From contig NRSV01000019.1 in assembly GCA_002286855.1 (NCBI GenBank), positions 127,389 through 191,388 of the forward strand: a stretch of 64,000 bases of DNA, read 5' to 3'. Within the stretch, counting starts at the first letter, position 1. Each line of letters starts with the position of its first letter. A program made the translations under genes and the position numbers. Origin of the DNA: Bipolaris cookei (Eukaryota; Ascomycota; Dothideomycetes; Pleosporales; Pleosporaceae). Positions 33,141-42,502 of the stretch are shown in pieces. The notes under the pieces were generated by a model. The model did not search any database, was not told the DNA's origin, and saw only the letters and a program-made list of their open reading frames with translations.

Positions 33141-36100
33141 TTACCCTCCTCCTCTCCAGGAGCGTCAGGATGGAGTTCATTCGAGCCCCTTCGGAACCCT
33201 GCAGGAAGCGTTTTTGTATCGGGATCTCGATAAGGTCTTGTAAACTGTTCCCATCGAATCTTCGCTTCTGTGTTTGCAAGGTTCTCTATAGGCTCCATCG
33301 TTGGGAGATGGTAGCCCTTCCATTTCACTTCGTACCACCATTTAACTCCTCGTCCTCGTCGTCGACTTACCTCTGCTAGGATGTCCTCAATTTCCCACAT
33401 ATCTGCGCCGTCGGTATCTACCTGAATTGGTAGTGGTTGGTCATCGTCTCTTGATTGGCTTGGTAAGGGATCCGTTGATGCTAATCGGAGCCGGTCAACG
33501 TGGAACGTGTTGTGAGGGCCTGGAGGCGTGTTGAGTCGAACCGTGTGGGTATCGATTACCTCAATCACTGTGTACTTTGCGCTCCTCCAGTCAAGTTTTC
33601 TAGATTTCCGGCCAGTAGCAAACTGTTTGCCTAACTTCAACCATACTTTGTCGCCAACGTGTAGCTGTGGGGCCTCCTGACGGTATCTATTTGCTTGCCG
33701 TTCTTGTTCTTGCTGTGCATGTGCCATGGACGCTTGTGCTAGTTCTAGCAGATGACGTAGTTTCGTGACAATAGATTCGGCTTTTTCTTGATCAGATCGT
33801 CCGTAAGCAGGATACCTTCGTCTATTGGTACCAGTGGGGACTTCCAATTGTAACGGGTCGATATTGTAGCCATGCTGAAGAAAGAAGGGGGATACCTTTG
33901 TTGACGTTGCCTCTCTTCCTCGTATCGCGATCTGCGCGAGTGGACATAGCGATGCCCAGTCGTGTTGGGACCAGTTTACAAACGCCTTCATGTACGTTTC
34001 CCAAGTGCTGTTCATACGCTCTGTAGATCCATCAGTTTGAGGGTGAAAAGCCGTGGATAATCGTCGGTTAATGCGGAGGATTTCGCAAAGTCTTCGCCAG
34101 AGGACACTAACGAACTGAGTACCTCGGTCTGACGTGATTGCATCGGGAATCCAGTGGTATGCAACCACGTACGTAATGAAAGCCTGTACCACTGTTTCCG
34201 TTTCCGTGTTCGCTAGCGGCACGAATACTACATCTTTGCTAAGGCGGTCGGTGACGACCATCAGGCTCGTTTTACCTTGACTCTCTGGTAACCCGTCGAT
34301 GAAGTCAATCGAGATTTCTTTCCAGATTTGCTCAGGTACCGGAAGAGGTTTTAGTAGGCCCTGGAGACCTTCCCTCCATGGTTTTGTCCTCCCGCATGTA
34401 TCGCAGTTCCGTATGTATCGTCGAATATCATTAGACATTCCAGGCCAGAAAAAGTCTCTTGCAATCATCTTGTACGTGATTTCTCTGCCGGGATGGCCTG
34501 TAACAACAGATGTGTGGACCTGCTCGATGATGGACGTTCGCAGCGGTTCGTGGTTAGGTACCCATTTCCGGTCTCGGTAGTACAACATCTGGTTTTCGAC
34601 TTTGCATTCAGCAATTGAGCACTTGATCTGGAGTGCGATAGGAAATCGCCGTTGCTGACTTGCCACTGCTTGCCGGGCTTCCTGGTACGTATGATCGTTA
34701 TCCAGTGCTTGCCCCCAGAGACTCTCGATATCATGCTCGTACTGCACTTCTTCGTTGTCGTGTCTTCGGGTGTCAGCTGGTAGCGCGCGCAGTCTTGCAG
34801 ACATAACGATCAGGTCCTTTTCTTCCACTTCTTCGTAACATGACGCGGTAGGCTTTAGGACCTGGATCAGTCTCTTCTGCAGTCTCTCATCCTTGACATC
34901 TGCAGGCATGTCCTGCTCCCGTCGAGATAGTGTGTCTGCTCGAATGTTTTGCTTGCCTGGCCTGTAGAGAATTTCCATATTGTACCTGCCCAAGATGAGC
35001 GACCATCGGACTTGTCTTTCGTTCAACATTTGTGGTTTCATGAAGTACTCAAGATTCTTGTGATCAGTGATTACCGTGAATTTCTCTACCGATCGAAGCT
35101 CAGCATCCCATTCTTCAAGTCCTCGAATCACAGCCAGCAATTCCTTGTCGTGGATTTCATAGTTACATTCCGCTGGTGTGTTCTTCTTCGAAAAGTAGGC
35201 GCAAGGGCGCAGGATATCGTTGTCGTCGTATTGGGATAACACCCCAGCTGTAACATAACCGGACGAATCACACTCCATCACGGTTTCGCGGTCTGGTTGA
35301 AACTGGGCTAACACTGGTTCAGAAACGAAGGCCTCTTTCAGCGTGTCGAAAGCTTTCTGTTCTTCTGCTGTCCATCGAAAACTAACATCACCTGTGAGTC
35401 TAGTGAGAGGGGCGACAATCTGGCCAAAGTTCCGAATAAACCGTCTGTAGAAGTTGGCGAATCCTAGAAAACTTCGTACTCCTTTCACTGTTCTTGGCGC
35501 TTCCCACTCCTTGATAGCCTTGATCTTTTCAGGATCCATGCGAGTGCCCTTCCCAGCTTCGATGATAAAACCAAGATACTTTGTCGTCTTTACTTCAAAT
35601 TCACATTTCTTGATGTCCACATATAGACCAGCTTTCCCAAGCCGTGTGAGGACCTTGTCGACATGTTCACGATGTTGCCGGAGAGAACCGTCGGTATAGA
35701 TAAGCACGTCGTCCAAGTAAGCTGTGCAGAAGTCATCTAGGTATTCGCGAAGAGTCCAGTTAATGTATCGTTGGAAGGTGCTCGGGGCGTTTGCCATGCC
35801 AAATGGAGTAACTAGCCATTCAAATAGTCCAAAACGTGTGCGGAAAGCCGTAAGCCACTCATCTCCTTCCCGGATTCGAATCTTGTGGAAGGCTGCGATA
35901 ACATCCAGCTTCGTGAACCATTTAGCTTTCGCGATGTTATTTAACGTCTCTTGAATTAGCGGCAAAGGATACCGGTCCTTCTTCGTTAAGGCATTCAACG
36001 CTCGGTAATCAACGCAGAGTCGCAGTCCTCCTCCTGGTTTCTTCGCAAACAACACCGGTGACGCAGCGGGAGAGTTGCTTGCTCTTATAAAGCCTTTGTC

Positions 36101-36856
36101 AAGAAGAGATATGAGCTCTTTCCGTAACACCAAGAGCTCCCCTCTCGACATGTTGTACAAAGGTCCCCACGGGGCTTCCGGCTTTTTCCCGTCCTTCTCT
36201 TCCAGTTCCAATGCGTGATCAATTCCAGGGCGGTGGGGCGGTAACTTGTTTGCTTCCTTAGGGTCAAAGAGCGTGAGGTGCTTTCGCCAACGTTCGGGAA
36301 CCAAGGAGAGGACGTCTACTTTCGGCTTAGGTGCCAGAGCCTTATTGATATCTGCTAACGAAGCAGCAAATATTTGGACAACTTCTTCTGGGTCCCGCTT
36401 CTTGCATCGTGCAAGGTTCATCAGTCTTTGAAACTCGGTCGCGCCCACTTCTCGGATTTCGAGCGGGTGAGCCTTGCCTTCTTGGCTGCGAATTCTGATT
36501 CCTAAGGCGTGCAAGTATATTGACTTCTTTGCGGGAGCAATTGTGACTTTGTTCCGGTTCATCCATGGGCGTCCTAGGATAATGTCCTCTTCCGCGTCGT
36601 TTGGCGTAACGTATGCGAATCCAGTCTCTGTGTAGCCGTTCATATCGAATGAAAATTTTGCGACTTCGTCTACCCAACTCACTTGATCGTTGACACCCAC
36701 AATCGGCTTGCGTGGAATAGGTATGCGCTCGAGTTTGGCTCGTCGTACGAAAGAACGGGTAATGAGAGCGTAAGAAAGGCACCCAGAGTCAATCAGTGCT
36801 GACGTGAACTTGGATTGATTAACTAGTACATGTATTGTCATTGGTGGTGCTAGCAT
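33128..36856 (-). CDS. pol: Pol polyprotein (protease, RT, RNase H, integrase, chromodomain)
   Basis: 1242 codons, uninterrupted. Protease DSG at residues 23-25. RT with LRLCVDYRALNALTKKDRYP and YLDDVLIYT. RNase H with MECDSSGYVTAGVL and EIHDKELLAVI. Integrase H2C2 zinc region (VTGHPGREITYKMI, CDTCGRTK) and catalytic D,D,E (SIDFIDGLP, TSDRGTQF, TDGSTERMN). Chromodomain at the end (WWYEVKWKGY). The open frame extends upstream of this Met to overlap the end of gag in the -1 frame, so translation probably starts as Gag-Pol. The last codons read GEEEGNVIG, lie over the polypurine tract and end in the LTR. Confidence 0.95.
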   Translation of the reverse strand: MLAPPMTIHVLVNQSKFTSALIDSGCLSYALITRSFVRRAKLERIPIPRKPIVGVNDQVSWVDEVAKFSFDMNGYTETGFAYVTPNDAEEDIILGRPWMNRNKVTIAPAKKSIYLHALGIRIRSQEGKAHPLEIREVGATEFQRLMNLARCKKRDPEEVVQIFAASLADINKALAPKPKVDVLSLVPERWRKHLTLFDPKEANKLPPHRPGIDHALELEEKDGKKPEAPWGPLYNMSRGELLVLRKELISLLDKGFIRASNSPAASPVLFAKKPGGGLRLCVDYRALNALTKKDRYPLPLIQETLNNIAKAKWFTKLDVIAAFHKIRIREGDEWLTAFRTRFGLFEWLVTPFGMANAPSTFQRYINWTLREYLDDFCTAYLDDVLIYTDGSLRQHREHVDKVLTRLGKAGLYVDIKKCEFEVKTTKYLGFIIEAGKGTRMDPEKIKAIKEWEAPRTVKGVRSFLGFANFYRRFIRNFGQIVAPLTRLTGDVSFRWTAEEQKAFDTLKEAFVSEPVLAQFQPDRETVMECDSSGYVTAGVLSQYDDNDILRPCAYFSKKNTPAECNYEIHDKELLAVIRGLEEWDAELRSVEKFTVITDHKNLEYFMKPQMLNERQVRWSLILGRYNMEILYRPGKQNIRADTLSRREQDMPADVKDERLQKRLIQVLKPTASCYEEVEEKDLIVMSARLRALPADTRRHDNEEVQYEHDIESLWGQALDNDHTYQEARQAVASQQRRFPIALQIKCSIAECKVENQMLYYRDRKWVPNHEPLRTSIIEQVHTSVVTGHPGREITYKMIARDFFWPGMSNDIRRYIRNCDTCGRTKPWREGLQGLLKPLPVPEQIWKEISIDFIDGLPESQGKTSLMVVTDRLSKDVVFVPLANTETETVVQAFITYVVAYHWIPDAITSDRGTQFVSVLWRRLCEILRINRRLSTAFHPQTDGSTERMNSTWETYMKAFVNWSQHDWASLCPLAQIAIRGREATSTKVSPFFLQHGYNIDPLQLEVPTGTNRRRYPAYGRSDQEKAESIVTKLRHLLELAQASMAHAQQEQERQANRYRQEAPQLHVGDKVWLKLGKQFATGRKSRKLDWRSAKYTVIEVIDTHTVRLNTPPGPHNTFHVDRLRLASTDPLPSQSRDDDQPLPIQVDTDGADMWEIEDILAEVSRRRGRGVKWWYEVKWKGYHLPTMEPIENLANTEAKIRWEQFTRPYRDPDTKTLPAGFRRGSNELHPDAPGEEEGNVIG

Positions 36857-36912
36857 GTGCTCCTTCTTGAACTTCCCCCATTCTTCTATCGTGTCCTTGC
36901 TTGCTCGTGTAT

Positions 36913-36952
36913 GCTCCTGATCGCGCCTTTGATCAGGAGCTACTCTTTTTCC
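36913..36952 (-). other. Candidate gag-pol recoding signal: A-run plus stem-loop
   Basis: On the sense strand the gag 3' end reads GGAAAAAGAG then TAG (36942-36940). It is followed at once by a perfect 10-bp stem GCTCCTGATC (36940-36931) with 8-nt loop and GATCAGGAGC (36922-36913). pol is open in the -1 frame across this point. A slip-prone A5 run followed by a stable hairpin suggests ribosomal frameshifting. The heptamer is not a textbook X-XXY-YYZ, so stop-and-reinitiate is an alternative. Confidence 0.55.
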
Positions 36953-38052
36953 GCCTCGCTGTCCGAGTCAACCGCTGTTGTGTTGTCAAGACTGCCGTAC
37001 CCTTCCATCGATTCCTTCTTCGTCTTCGTTGTCTTTGCAGCTCGAATTGGCTGATGAGCTGGCCTCTGTGCAGGCTTTTGTTTGCAGGAATTGATGAGAT
37101 GGCCCTTGAGCCCACAGCGCAAACACGATCCTTCTTCCCGTCTTCGATCAATCTCTCTCTGCGAGACCCATTTGGCTCGTTGAACCTGCGTTCGACTTGG
37201 TTCCCAGTCCATGGCGTCTGGAGATGGGATCCTAGGAACCGAGTCGTACAACGGCGAGGTGTTCTTCTTTTTGTTCCTCAGTTTGAGGCGCCAGAGATTG
37301 TCTGAGACAGCAGCAATGTGCGACTGCATTTCCTCAATCGTTGTGTCTTCTGGAAATATGGTGCCTGCTAGGGCTGCGCGCAACTCGTGGGTCAAAGAGT
37401 TCAGAAACATGCTCTTGAGGATGCCGTGATCGAACAAATTGGCAGTAAGCGCTTCCTTGTTGAAGTCATGTACAAAGTCGCGTACGTTGTCCGTTTTTTG
37501 TCGCATATGCTGAAGCTTGTTCCTCGCAGTCTCAACCATGTGCGCATCCTTGAAGGCATTGTCTAGGTGCTTGAAGAACTCATCAACAGTGCTTGAAGCT
37601 GCATGCAATGATACCCAAGGGAAAACTCGTAGCTTGGCGTTACCTGTAATGCGGCTGAAAGTGTAATCGATTGCCAATTGGTTCGTGTGAAATCGTCGAG
37701 GTTCTGACCTCAGTTTTGCCTCGATTTGGTACTTCCATGACAGGTACTGGCTTCGAGTACCGTCGAACGCTTCTGGATCCTTCAGTCCTTTCTGCTGAAT
37801 CGAGTGGCTAGAGGCTGAAGGAGGCGTAACCACTGGCGTAGTTGATGTGGGGTTAGTGGTTGCTGCACTCGGTTCCTTCTTCTCAACCCTCTCCATTCGT
37901 GTCATGAGCTCGTTCATTTGTTGCATCATCTGTTGCATCATTTGCTGCATCGTCTGTTGCATCATCAACATGGTGTTTGCATCCGGTGGTTGTGGATGTT
38001 CTTCATGCCCTTGTTGTGCTCCTGGGGCCTCGTAAGAACTGTTCGTTTCCAT
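36940..38052 (-). CDS. gag: Gag-like capsid/nucleocapsid protein
   Basis: 370 aa, open. A Met/Gln-rich repeat near residues 30-45 (MMQQTMQQMMQQ) probably forms a coiled coil. A central retrotransposon gag domain contains FDGTRSQYLSWKYQIEAKL. A CCHC zinc knuckle (CLRCGLKGHLINSC) near the C-terminus would bind genomic RNA. The 3' end overlaps the recoding signal that leads into pol. Confidence 0.9.
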   Translation of the reverse strand: METNSSYEAPGAQQGHEEHPQPPDANTMLMMQQTMQQMMQQMMQQMNELMTRMERVEKKEPSAATTNPTSTTPVVTPPSASSHSIQQKGLKDPEAFDGTRSQYLSWKYQIEAKLRSEPRRFHTNQLAIDYTFSRITGNAKLRVFPWVSLHAASSTVDEFFKHLDNAFKDAHMVETARNKLQHMRQKTDNVRDFVHDFNKEALTANLFDHGILKSMFLNSLTHELRAALAGTIFPEDTTIEEMQSHIAAVSDNLWRLKLRNKKKNTSPLYDSVPRIPSPDAMDWEPSRTQVQRAKWVSQREIDRRREEGSCLRCGLKGHLINSCKQKPAQRPAHQPIRAAKTTKTKKESMEGYGSLDNTTAVDSDSEAEKE

Positions 38053-38410
38053 CTTGATTGCTTAGGTAGGCGTTCAACCGTTGTGGTTCCTACACTAGCG
38101 TCGTTCTCGTTAAGTACTGGGGGACGGCCACACCAGCTACCTGTTACTACTTCAGGGTAACCCTTAGTAGTCCGTTCCGTTGTCGCTTTGTTCTCTGCGT
38201 AAAAATAAATCTTGCGATCGTGTTGTCGCTTGATCGTTCGCTAGGTACTGGGGGACGGCCACACCAGCTACCTGTTACTACCTCGGAGTAATCCTCGTAG
38301 TTCGTTCCGTTGTCGTGTGCTCACTGCTTAGAAGCAGGTCTTGCAATTTTCCGTTGATAGAGCACTGGGGGACGGCCACACCAGCTGCTCGGAGGGGATC
38401 GAATACAAAA
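38053..38410 (-). repeat. Leader of the Gypsy element: repeated motif and self-priming-type PBS
   Basis: Between 5' LTR and gag, the plus-strand motif ACTGGGGGACGGCCACACCA occurs three times (from 38116, 38247 and 38363). The two longer units continue with AGCTACCTGTTACTAC. At 38398-38408, two bases from the LTR, ATCGAATACAA (plus strand) is complementary to TTGTATTCGAT at 38453-38463 inside the LTR. There is no TGG-type tRNA primer site next to the LTR. Confidence 0.7.
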
Positions 38411-38673
38411 TGTGAGAGGCTGCGCAAAGGTTGCCGATGCCTGGTAACAAGATTGTATTCGATAGAGAACTGAGCTTCTGAGCTACGTAGCTATCTATAT
38501 ACAGTGCTAGCTGCCCCTGCACAATCGAGTCGATAAGACCTAGTCGCTCCGGTTGTCGGTCAGAGCGCACCGAGTCTCGGCGAGACTCGGAGCTCTAGGT
38601 GGCATCCGGATTTTAGGAGCAGGCCGAGATTCCATCGAGGTACAACACACCAACTAGGCTCTAGCCTATCACA
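38411..38673 (-). repeat. 5' LTR of the Gypsy element
   Basis: Identical to 32878-33140. The 11-nt match to the PBS lies at 38453-38463. If priming works as in Tf1/sushi elements, transcription would start close to 38463, giving U3 of ~210 bp and R-U5 of ~53 bp. Confidence 0.95.
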
Positions 38674-38772
38674 GTACCGCCCAAATAATCCAGGGAGGAG
38701 AGATGAAGATCTGAAGTATTCGGGCGAGCTGAAGCTCCTATTAGTGGGAGATGAGCTATCAAGGTAGGCAGA

Positions 38773-39340
38773 CTATCTCACATTATTGCTAGTAAGAAGT
38801 TGGAGATTACACATAATGACTGCGTCAAGCCAGGAGTATATCTCTGTTGGATGGGGTTCGGTCGCGATTGCAATAAGTCCAGTGATTCCTAGGCCTGCTG
38901 AACTGGTACCGACAACGATTCCCGTAATCTTCTCCCAACGGTAATCGTACTCGGAAACCTGGGTTTCGGCCCTGAATAGATTTCTGATATCAAGGTAAGT
39001 GAGCGTGCTGCTTAGTATGGGTCCAATAACAAAACAGATCGCAAGGCTGAATGATACAAAGGATGCCATGGTGACAAGAGTTCGTGCAGTACTAAATATG
39101 GGGGGCTCACACATTTTGTACCTGCTCTACGTCGTAGACTGGTTCCGTATAGTGGAGCCCGGGAGTTACATAACAAGGGCACGTGCAGACAGCTACAGGC
39201 ATAGCCATGAAAAAACCATAAACTTGTAGTATTCGGCCATGCCAGCCACGGAGATAGGGCCTGGAAGTAGTCGTATAGCTGCAGGTGCCCACATCGTCAG
39301 AAGTATGATGTCGTACATACAGCTGCATAAGCTCCGTCAA
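38773..39340 (-). CDS. Possible small membrane protein, gene model uncertain
   Basis: Two overlapping minus-strand frames, 39340-39107 and 39114-38773. The second has hydrophobic helices (SFSLAICFVIGPILSSTL and ITGIVVGTSSAGLGITGLIA) typical of a membrane protein. A join by an intron is possible (AG-GTACAA..TTTAG near 39090-39120), but I could not find a phase that fits both frames. It starts right next to the Gypsy insertion. No family recognised. Confidence 0.3.
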
Positions 39341-39419
39341 GGCCCCCAGTAGATGCTATCATGTGCCTTCTAGTCAAAGTTCGTAACATTAGGGAAGTTG
39401 ACAAATTCCTAAGAGTTAG

Positions 39420-40075
39420 GCTATATTGAATATTTTCTAGATAGTATAGCATTTCTAAAGTATAGTATTTCTAAAGTATAGCGTTTCTAATGTATAGCGT
39501 TTCTAATGTATAGCGTTTCTAATGTATAGCGTTTCTAGATGCCCTCTGCTTCTAGGAAGTTAATAAATTCTTAAAAGTTAGACTACAGTAGAGAATATGG
39601 AGAGTTTCTAGAGTTTCTAGGAGCAGAGCGTTTCTGGAAAGTAAATCAATACTTAAAGGTTGGGCTATATTAGATAGTATAGTGTTTATAGAAGTAAGGT
39701 GTTTCTAGAAGTAGAACGTTTCTAGAAGCAGAACGTTTCTCAGAAGTAAAATAATAATTAAAAGTTAGGCTATATTAGATAGTATAGGATTTCTAAGAGC
39801 AGGGCATTTCTAGAAATAGAGCGTTTCTAGAAGCAGAGAGTTTCTAGAAGTATAGCGTTTCTAGGAGCAGAGCGTTTCTAGGAGCAGAGCGTTTCTAGGA
39901 GCAGAGCGTTTCTAGAAACGCTGCGCTTCTGGAAACGCCGTGCTCCTAGAAACACCCTGCTCCTAGAAATACTTTGCTCCTAGAAATACTTTGCTCCTAA
40001 CAATGCTCAGCTTCCAGGAACACCTTGCTACTAGAAACGCTGTGCTGCTGCAAATGCCCTGCGATATAGACTTGT
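39420..40075. repeat. Degenerate minisatellite that reverses orientation
   Basis: About 650 bp built from units such as AGCAGAGCGTTTCTAG(A/G) and AGTATAGCGTTTCTAA. A longer unit with AAAAGTTAGGCTATATTAGA occurs about four times before 39800. Near 39915 the orientation flips: GCGTTTCTAGAAACGCTG is followed by the complementary form (CTCCTAGAAACACCCTG, then CTCCTAGAAATACTTTG twice). The array could fold into a large hairpin. No coding potential. Confidence 0.8.
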
Positions 40076-40614
40076 CAATAAATTTAGCCTTAGCCTTCTG
40101 TTCAGTTTAAGATTTAAACAAGATGTCAATAAGCCGAATCAGCTCGCCTCTTTGATGTTTCAGCTTGAGACTTAGTTAGAAACCTAATCTGCTCGGTGCT
40201 ATACAGATCAATTAGGTTTACTGTTTTAATGCCAAATTTGGCTCCAAGAGACCGCTAGCTTGCTAAACATGCACTCACACTCGTAGCATACAACAGGTAT
40301 AGGCAGGATATCAATAGCCATCTAGGCAAGGCTAGAGTGGCGATTAAGCAGGCTTATCTAGTATTTAATAGAATCAACAGGAGCGTAACCATCCTTATCG
40401 GCCTTTCTTTCACGCGTCTTCGACATTTCCTACTCATCTTTATCGCCATCATTAGCAGACTTTGGAGGGTCTAACAGGCAACATAGCAACAATAGAGACA
40501 GCAATAATCATTACTACAGCTTTAGCAAGTGGCCCTTTATAACTCCTGTAGTATTTTTCTATCTACCTGCGCTTAGTATCTAGATTAAATTTATCGAAAT
40601 TCATTCCGTCTGTT
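40076..40614. other. Gene-free spacer
   Basis: AT-rich, no coding frame recognised. Confidence 0.4.
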
Positions 40615-40923
40615 CTATAAAATACGATAAAACTCATTATGCACTTCTACTCGTAGCCACTCTTTACAAAGATCAACGTCCTTAATCTCGTTCTCTTGCC
40701 TATAAGAGCTAACAAGGTTCAAAGATGCTGATGTTGGCCATAAAGGCGGCGAAACTCCTTGGATTATCGAGCAAGCGAAAGGGTCAAGTTCCCGGCTCAG
40801 CTGGCTTCCTCTAGGATATGTATTAGTAACATATGTAAGTAGAGCTGGGAAACTTCGTTCAGGAAAGTTGTGGTCATTGCTAGATGTGTTAGATAAAATA
40901 CATCTATGACTTATGGAAATCAT
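40615..40923 (-). CDS. Unrecognised open frame overlapping the end of the next gene
   Basis: A 102-codon frame that overlaps the 3' end of 40904-41896 by 20 bp in another frame. It could be an extra exon of that gene or spurious. No domain seen. Confidence 0.2.
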   Translation of the reverse strand: MISISHRCILSNTSSNDHNFPERSFPALLTYVTNTYPRGSQLSRELDPFACSIIQGVSPPLWPTSASLNLVSSYRQENEIKDVDLCKEWLRVEVHNEFYRIL

Positions 40924-41896
40924 ACATTTTAGCCTCTAGATCGGGGCTGCACGTTAATAGAATGCCGAGGCCAAAGTGTGATGCTATTATAGACCACCTT
41001 TTGCCAATCGCCTTGTGTTTTCGAAAGCTCTCGCGCAGCTGATATTCCGTTCGTACAAGGACATCCCCAGAAGCCTTACTAAGCCCTTCGATAAATTTAT
41101 CGGTAGCAACAGTGGCTGCATCCTGACCACAGGAAAGAGGTCTGTATCTCTCCAGATTATTCTGTATATTGATGCAAAGTTCTTCGAAATCGTGATAAAG
41201 TAAGATTCTTAAGAATCTGAATTTAAGACGATCTATATCCGAGCGACGCCTGAAGGTTTCAGCGTGGTAATACCGTTTAAACAAGCTTTGAATTCTTGAA
41301 TCTTCGCCAGCTACATCCTTTGGGACGGGACGATAGCCTAGATCTGTCTGACTCCACCTGCGGCAAAACAATCTCAAGAACTTCCCTACATCTTCCTGAA
41401 GAAAATGATCGCCAAGCCAAATAATGTTTGCTATGTGGTTCTGAACTTCAGGGTGAAGATGATCTAGTCGTTGCATGCGTTGAGCGTAAAGAGACTTCGG
41501 AGATCCCTCCCGCCATATAGGCTCATACTCTGGTATTGGGCTAGGGGTGGACGCAGGTGGTGACGGCGATATCGAAGCAGAACTTATGTAGGAAGGTAAA
41601 AGGGGCGGACTTGGAGCGCATATAGAAGCCCCTGCTTCGTTATCGGAGTTATGGGCCACGGAAACGTTGTCCTTCTGATTTTTGTCTGTTTCGAATTGAG
41701 AGCGGCCAGTGGGAAGGAAATTGGTGGACATTTGGGTATCAAAAATAGCTGGATGCGATGAGTGCTCAGACTGCGCAGCTCGTATAGAGAAACTCGAGCG
41801 GTTATCAAAAGACAGCCTGTGTGGTAGAAGCTTTGGCCAAACATGTTCTAAATAGTCAGGTTCCGCACTTGCGAGGAGGCATAGAAAAGCTTTCAC
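40904..41896 (-). CDS. Hypothetical fungal protein with disordered N-terminus and helical C-terminal domain
   Basis: 330 codons, no introns needed. Residues ~55-130 are Ser/Pro-rich and disordered (SPSPPASTPSPIPEYEPIW). From residue ~140 the protein is helical and charged (HLHPEVQNHIANIIWLGDHF, RRSDIDRLKFRFLRILLYHDF). A second possible start lies at Met 56 (MSTNFLPTGRS). No family recognised. It occupies the accessory-gene stretch right of the minisatellite. Confidence 0.5.
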   Translation of the reverse strand: MKAFLCLLASAEPDYLEHVWPKLLPHRLSFDNRSSFSIRAAQSEHSSHPAIFDTQMSTNFLPTGRSQFETDKNQKDNVSVAHNSDNEAGASICAPSPPLLPSYISSASISPSPPASTPSPIPEYEPIWREGSPKSLYAQRMQRLDHLHPEVQNHIANIIWLGDHFLQEDVGKFLRLFCRRWSQTDLGYRPVPKDVAGEDSRIQSLFKRYYHAETFRRRSDIDRLKFRFLRILLYHDFEELCINIQNNLERYRPLSCGQDAATVATDKFIEGLSKASGDVLVRTEYQLRESFRKHKAIGKRWSIIASHFGLGILLTCSPDLEAKMYDFHKS

Positions 41897-42369
41897 TATC
41901 GAGATAAGCTACTAAGAGTTAGCAAAATCTTTGATGGGCTGCTCGTCATGCCTCTTCTTCTCCCATTCCAGCCCGAATCTGATCTAGAAGCGGCTCATCA
42001 GCAACAGACTCCTGCCTCTTGTTAGAGAGGGTATTGCTACTATTATCAAACGTACGAGATATATGGCGCGCATAATGTTTCAATATAAAAATTCTCTAAT
42101 TCGTAGTATAAACATAAGATAACAGGACAAGGCTCCTTATATAGATTAGAAAGTTTACTTTAGCGTTACGATCTTATGCTCAATAGCTTAGTTTTCAATA
42201 TTGTGCTTAGCTAGACACACTTAATAGCTCTAATGCGCCGTAATACCAAGATAGCTAGAACTAAGCATCATGATACAGCATAGCACCAGGAATATGCAGG
42301 GGCTTTCACGGTCCAATGTACTATCAAAAGAACGAAAATTTATTAGCACCCCAGAACATGTAACTTACT

Positions 42370-42502
42370 TCTGTGTGGAAGAAACCCTGATAGGCCGGAA
42401 TGAACCGCTGAAAGCGCAGGGCCATCAAATATTCTAGCACGGTACTATGTTTGATTGGCTTACTCCAGCTAACCGGTTTTCCGCCATATAGGAAAGGATA
42501 TT
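42370..42502 (-). mobile_element. MITE-like element with cassette-type ends (copy 1)
   Basis: Read on the minus strand it begins TATCCTTTCCTATATGGCGG, then AAAACCGG..., and ends with the complementary arm GTGTGGAAGAAACCCTGATA-GGCCGG. This resembles the outer 45 bp of the cassette at 25277. It is flanked by the repeated CGGTCCAATGTACT motif. About 130 bp, no coding capacity. Confidence 0.55.

Larger units (their letters stand above)
32878..38673 (-). mobile_element. Complete Gypsy (chromovirus) LTR retrotransposon, 5.8 kb
   Basis: The two 263-bp LTRs (32878-33140 and 38411-38673) look identical base for base. Flanking direct repeats are GTACC at 32873-32877 and 38674-38678. Both gag and pol are open on the minus strand. 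Domain order protease, RT, RNase H, integrase, chromodomain is Ty3/Gypsy, and the C-terminal chromodomain makes it a chromovirus. A purine-rich tract (about 33143-33158 on the minus strand) abuts the 3' LTR. Identical LTRs and lack of RIP-type damage mean a very recent insertion, in contrast to the decayed DNA transposons nearby. Confidence 0.95.

Noticed and set aside
36945..36952. A canonical X-XXY-YYZ slippery heptamer at the gag end
   Set aside because: The bases GGAAAAAG do not allow full re-pairing of both codons after a -1 slip, so only a candidate signal is reported.
40615..41896. DUF3723 identity for the gene at 40904-41896
   Set aside because: It lacks the CLHG and DGE segments seen in the true DUF3723 gene at 61633; no family could be assigned.
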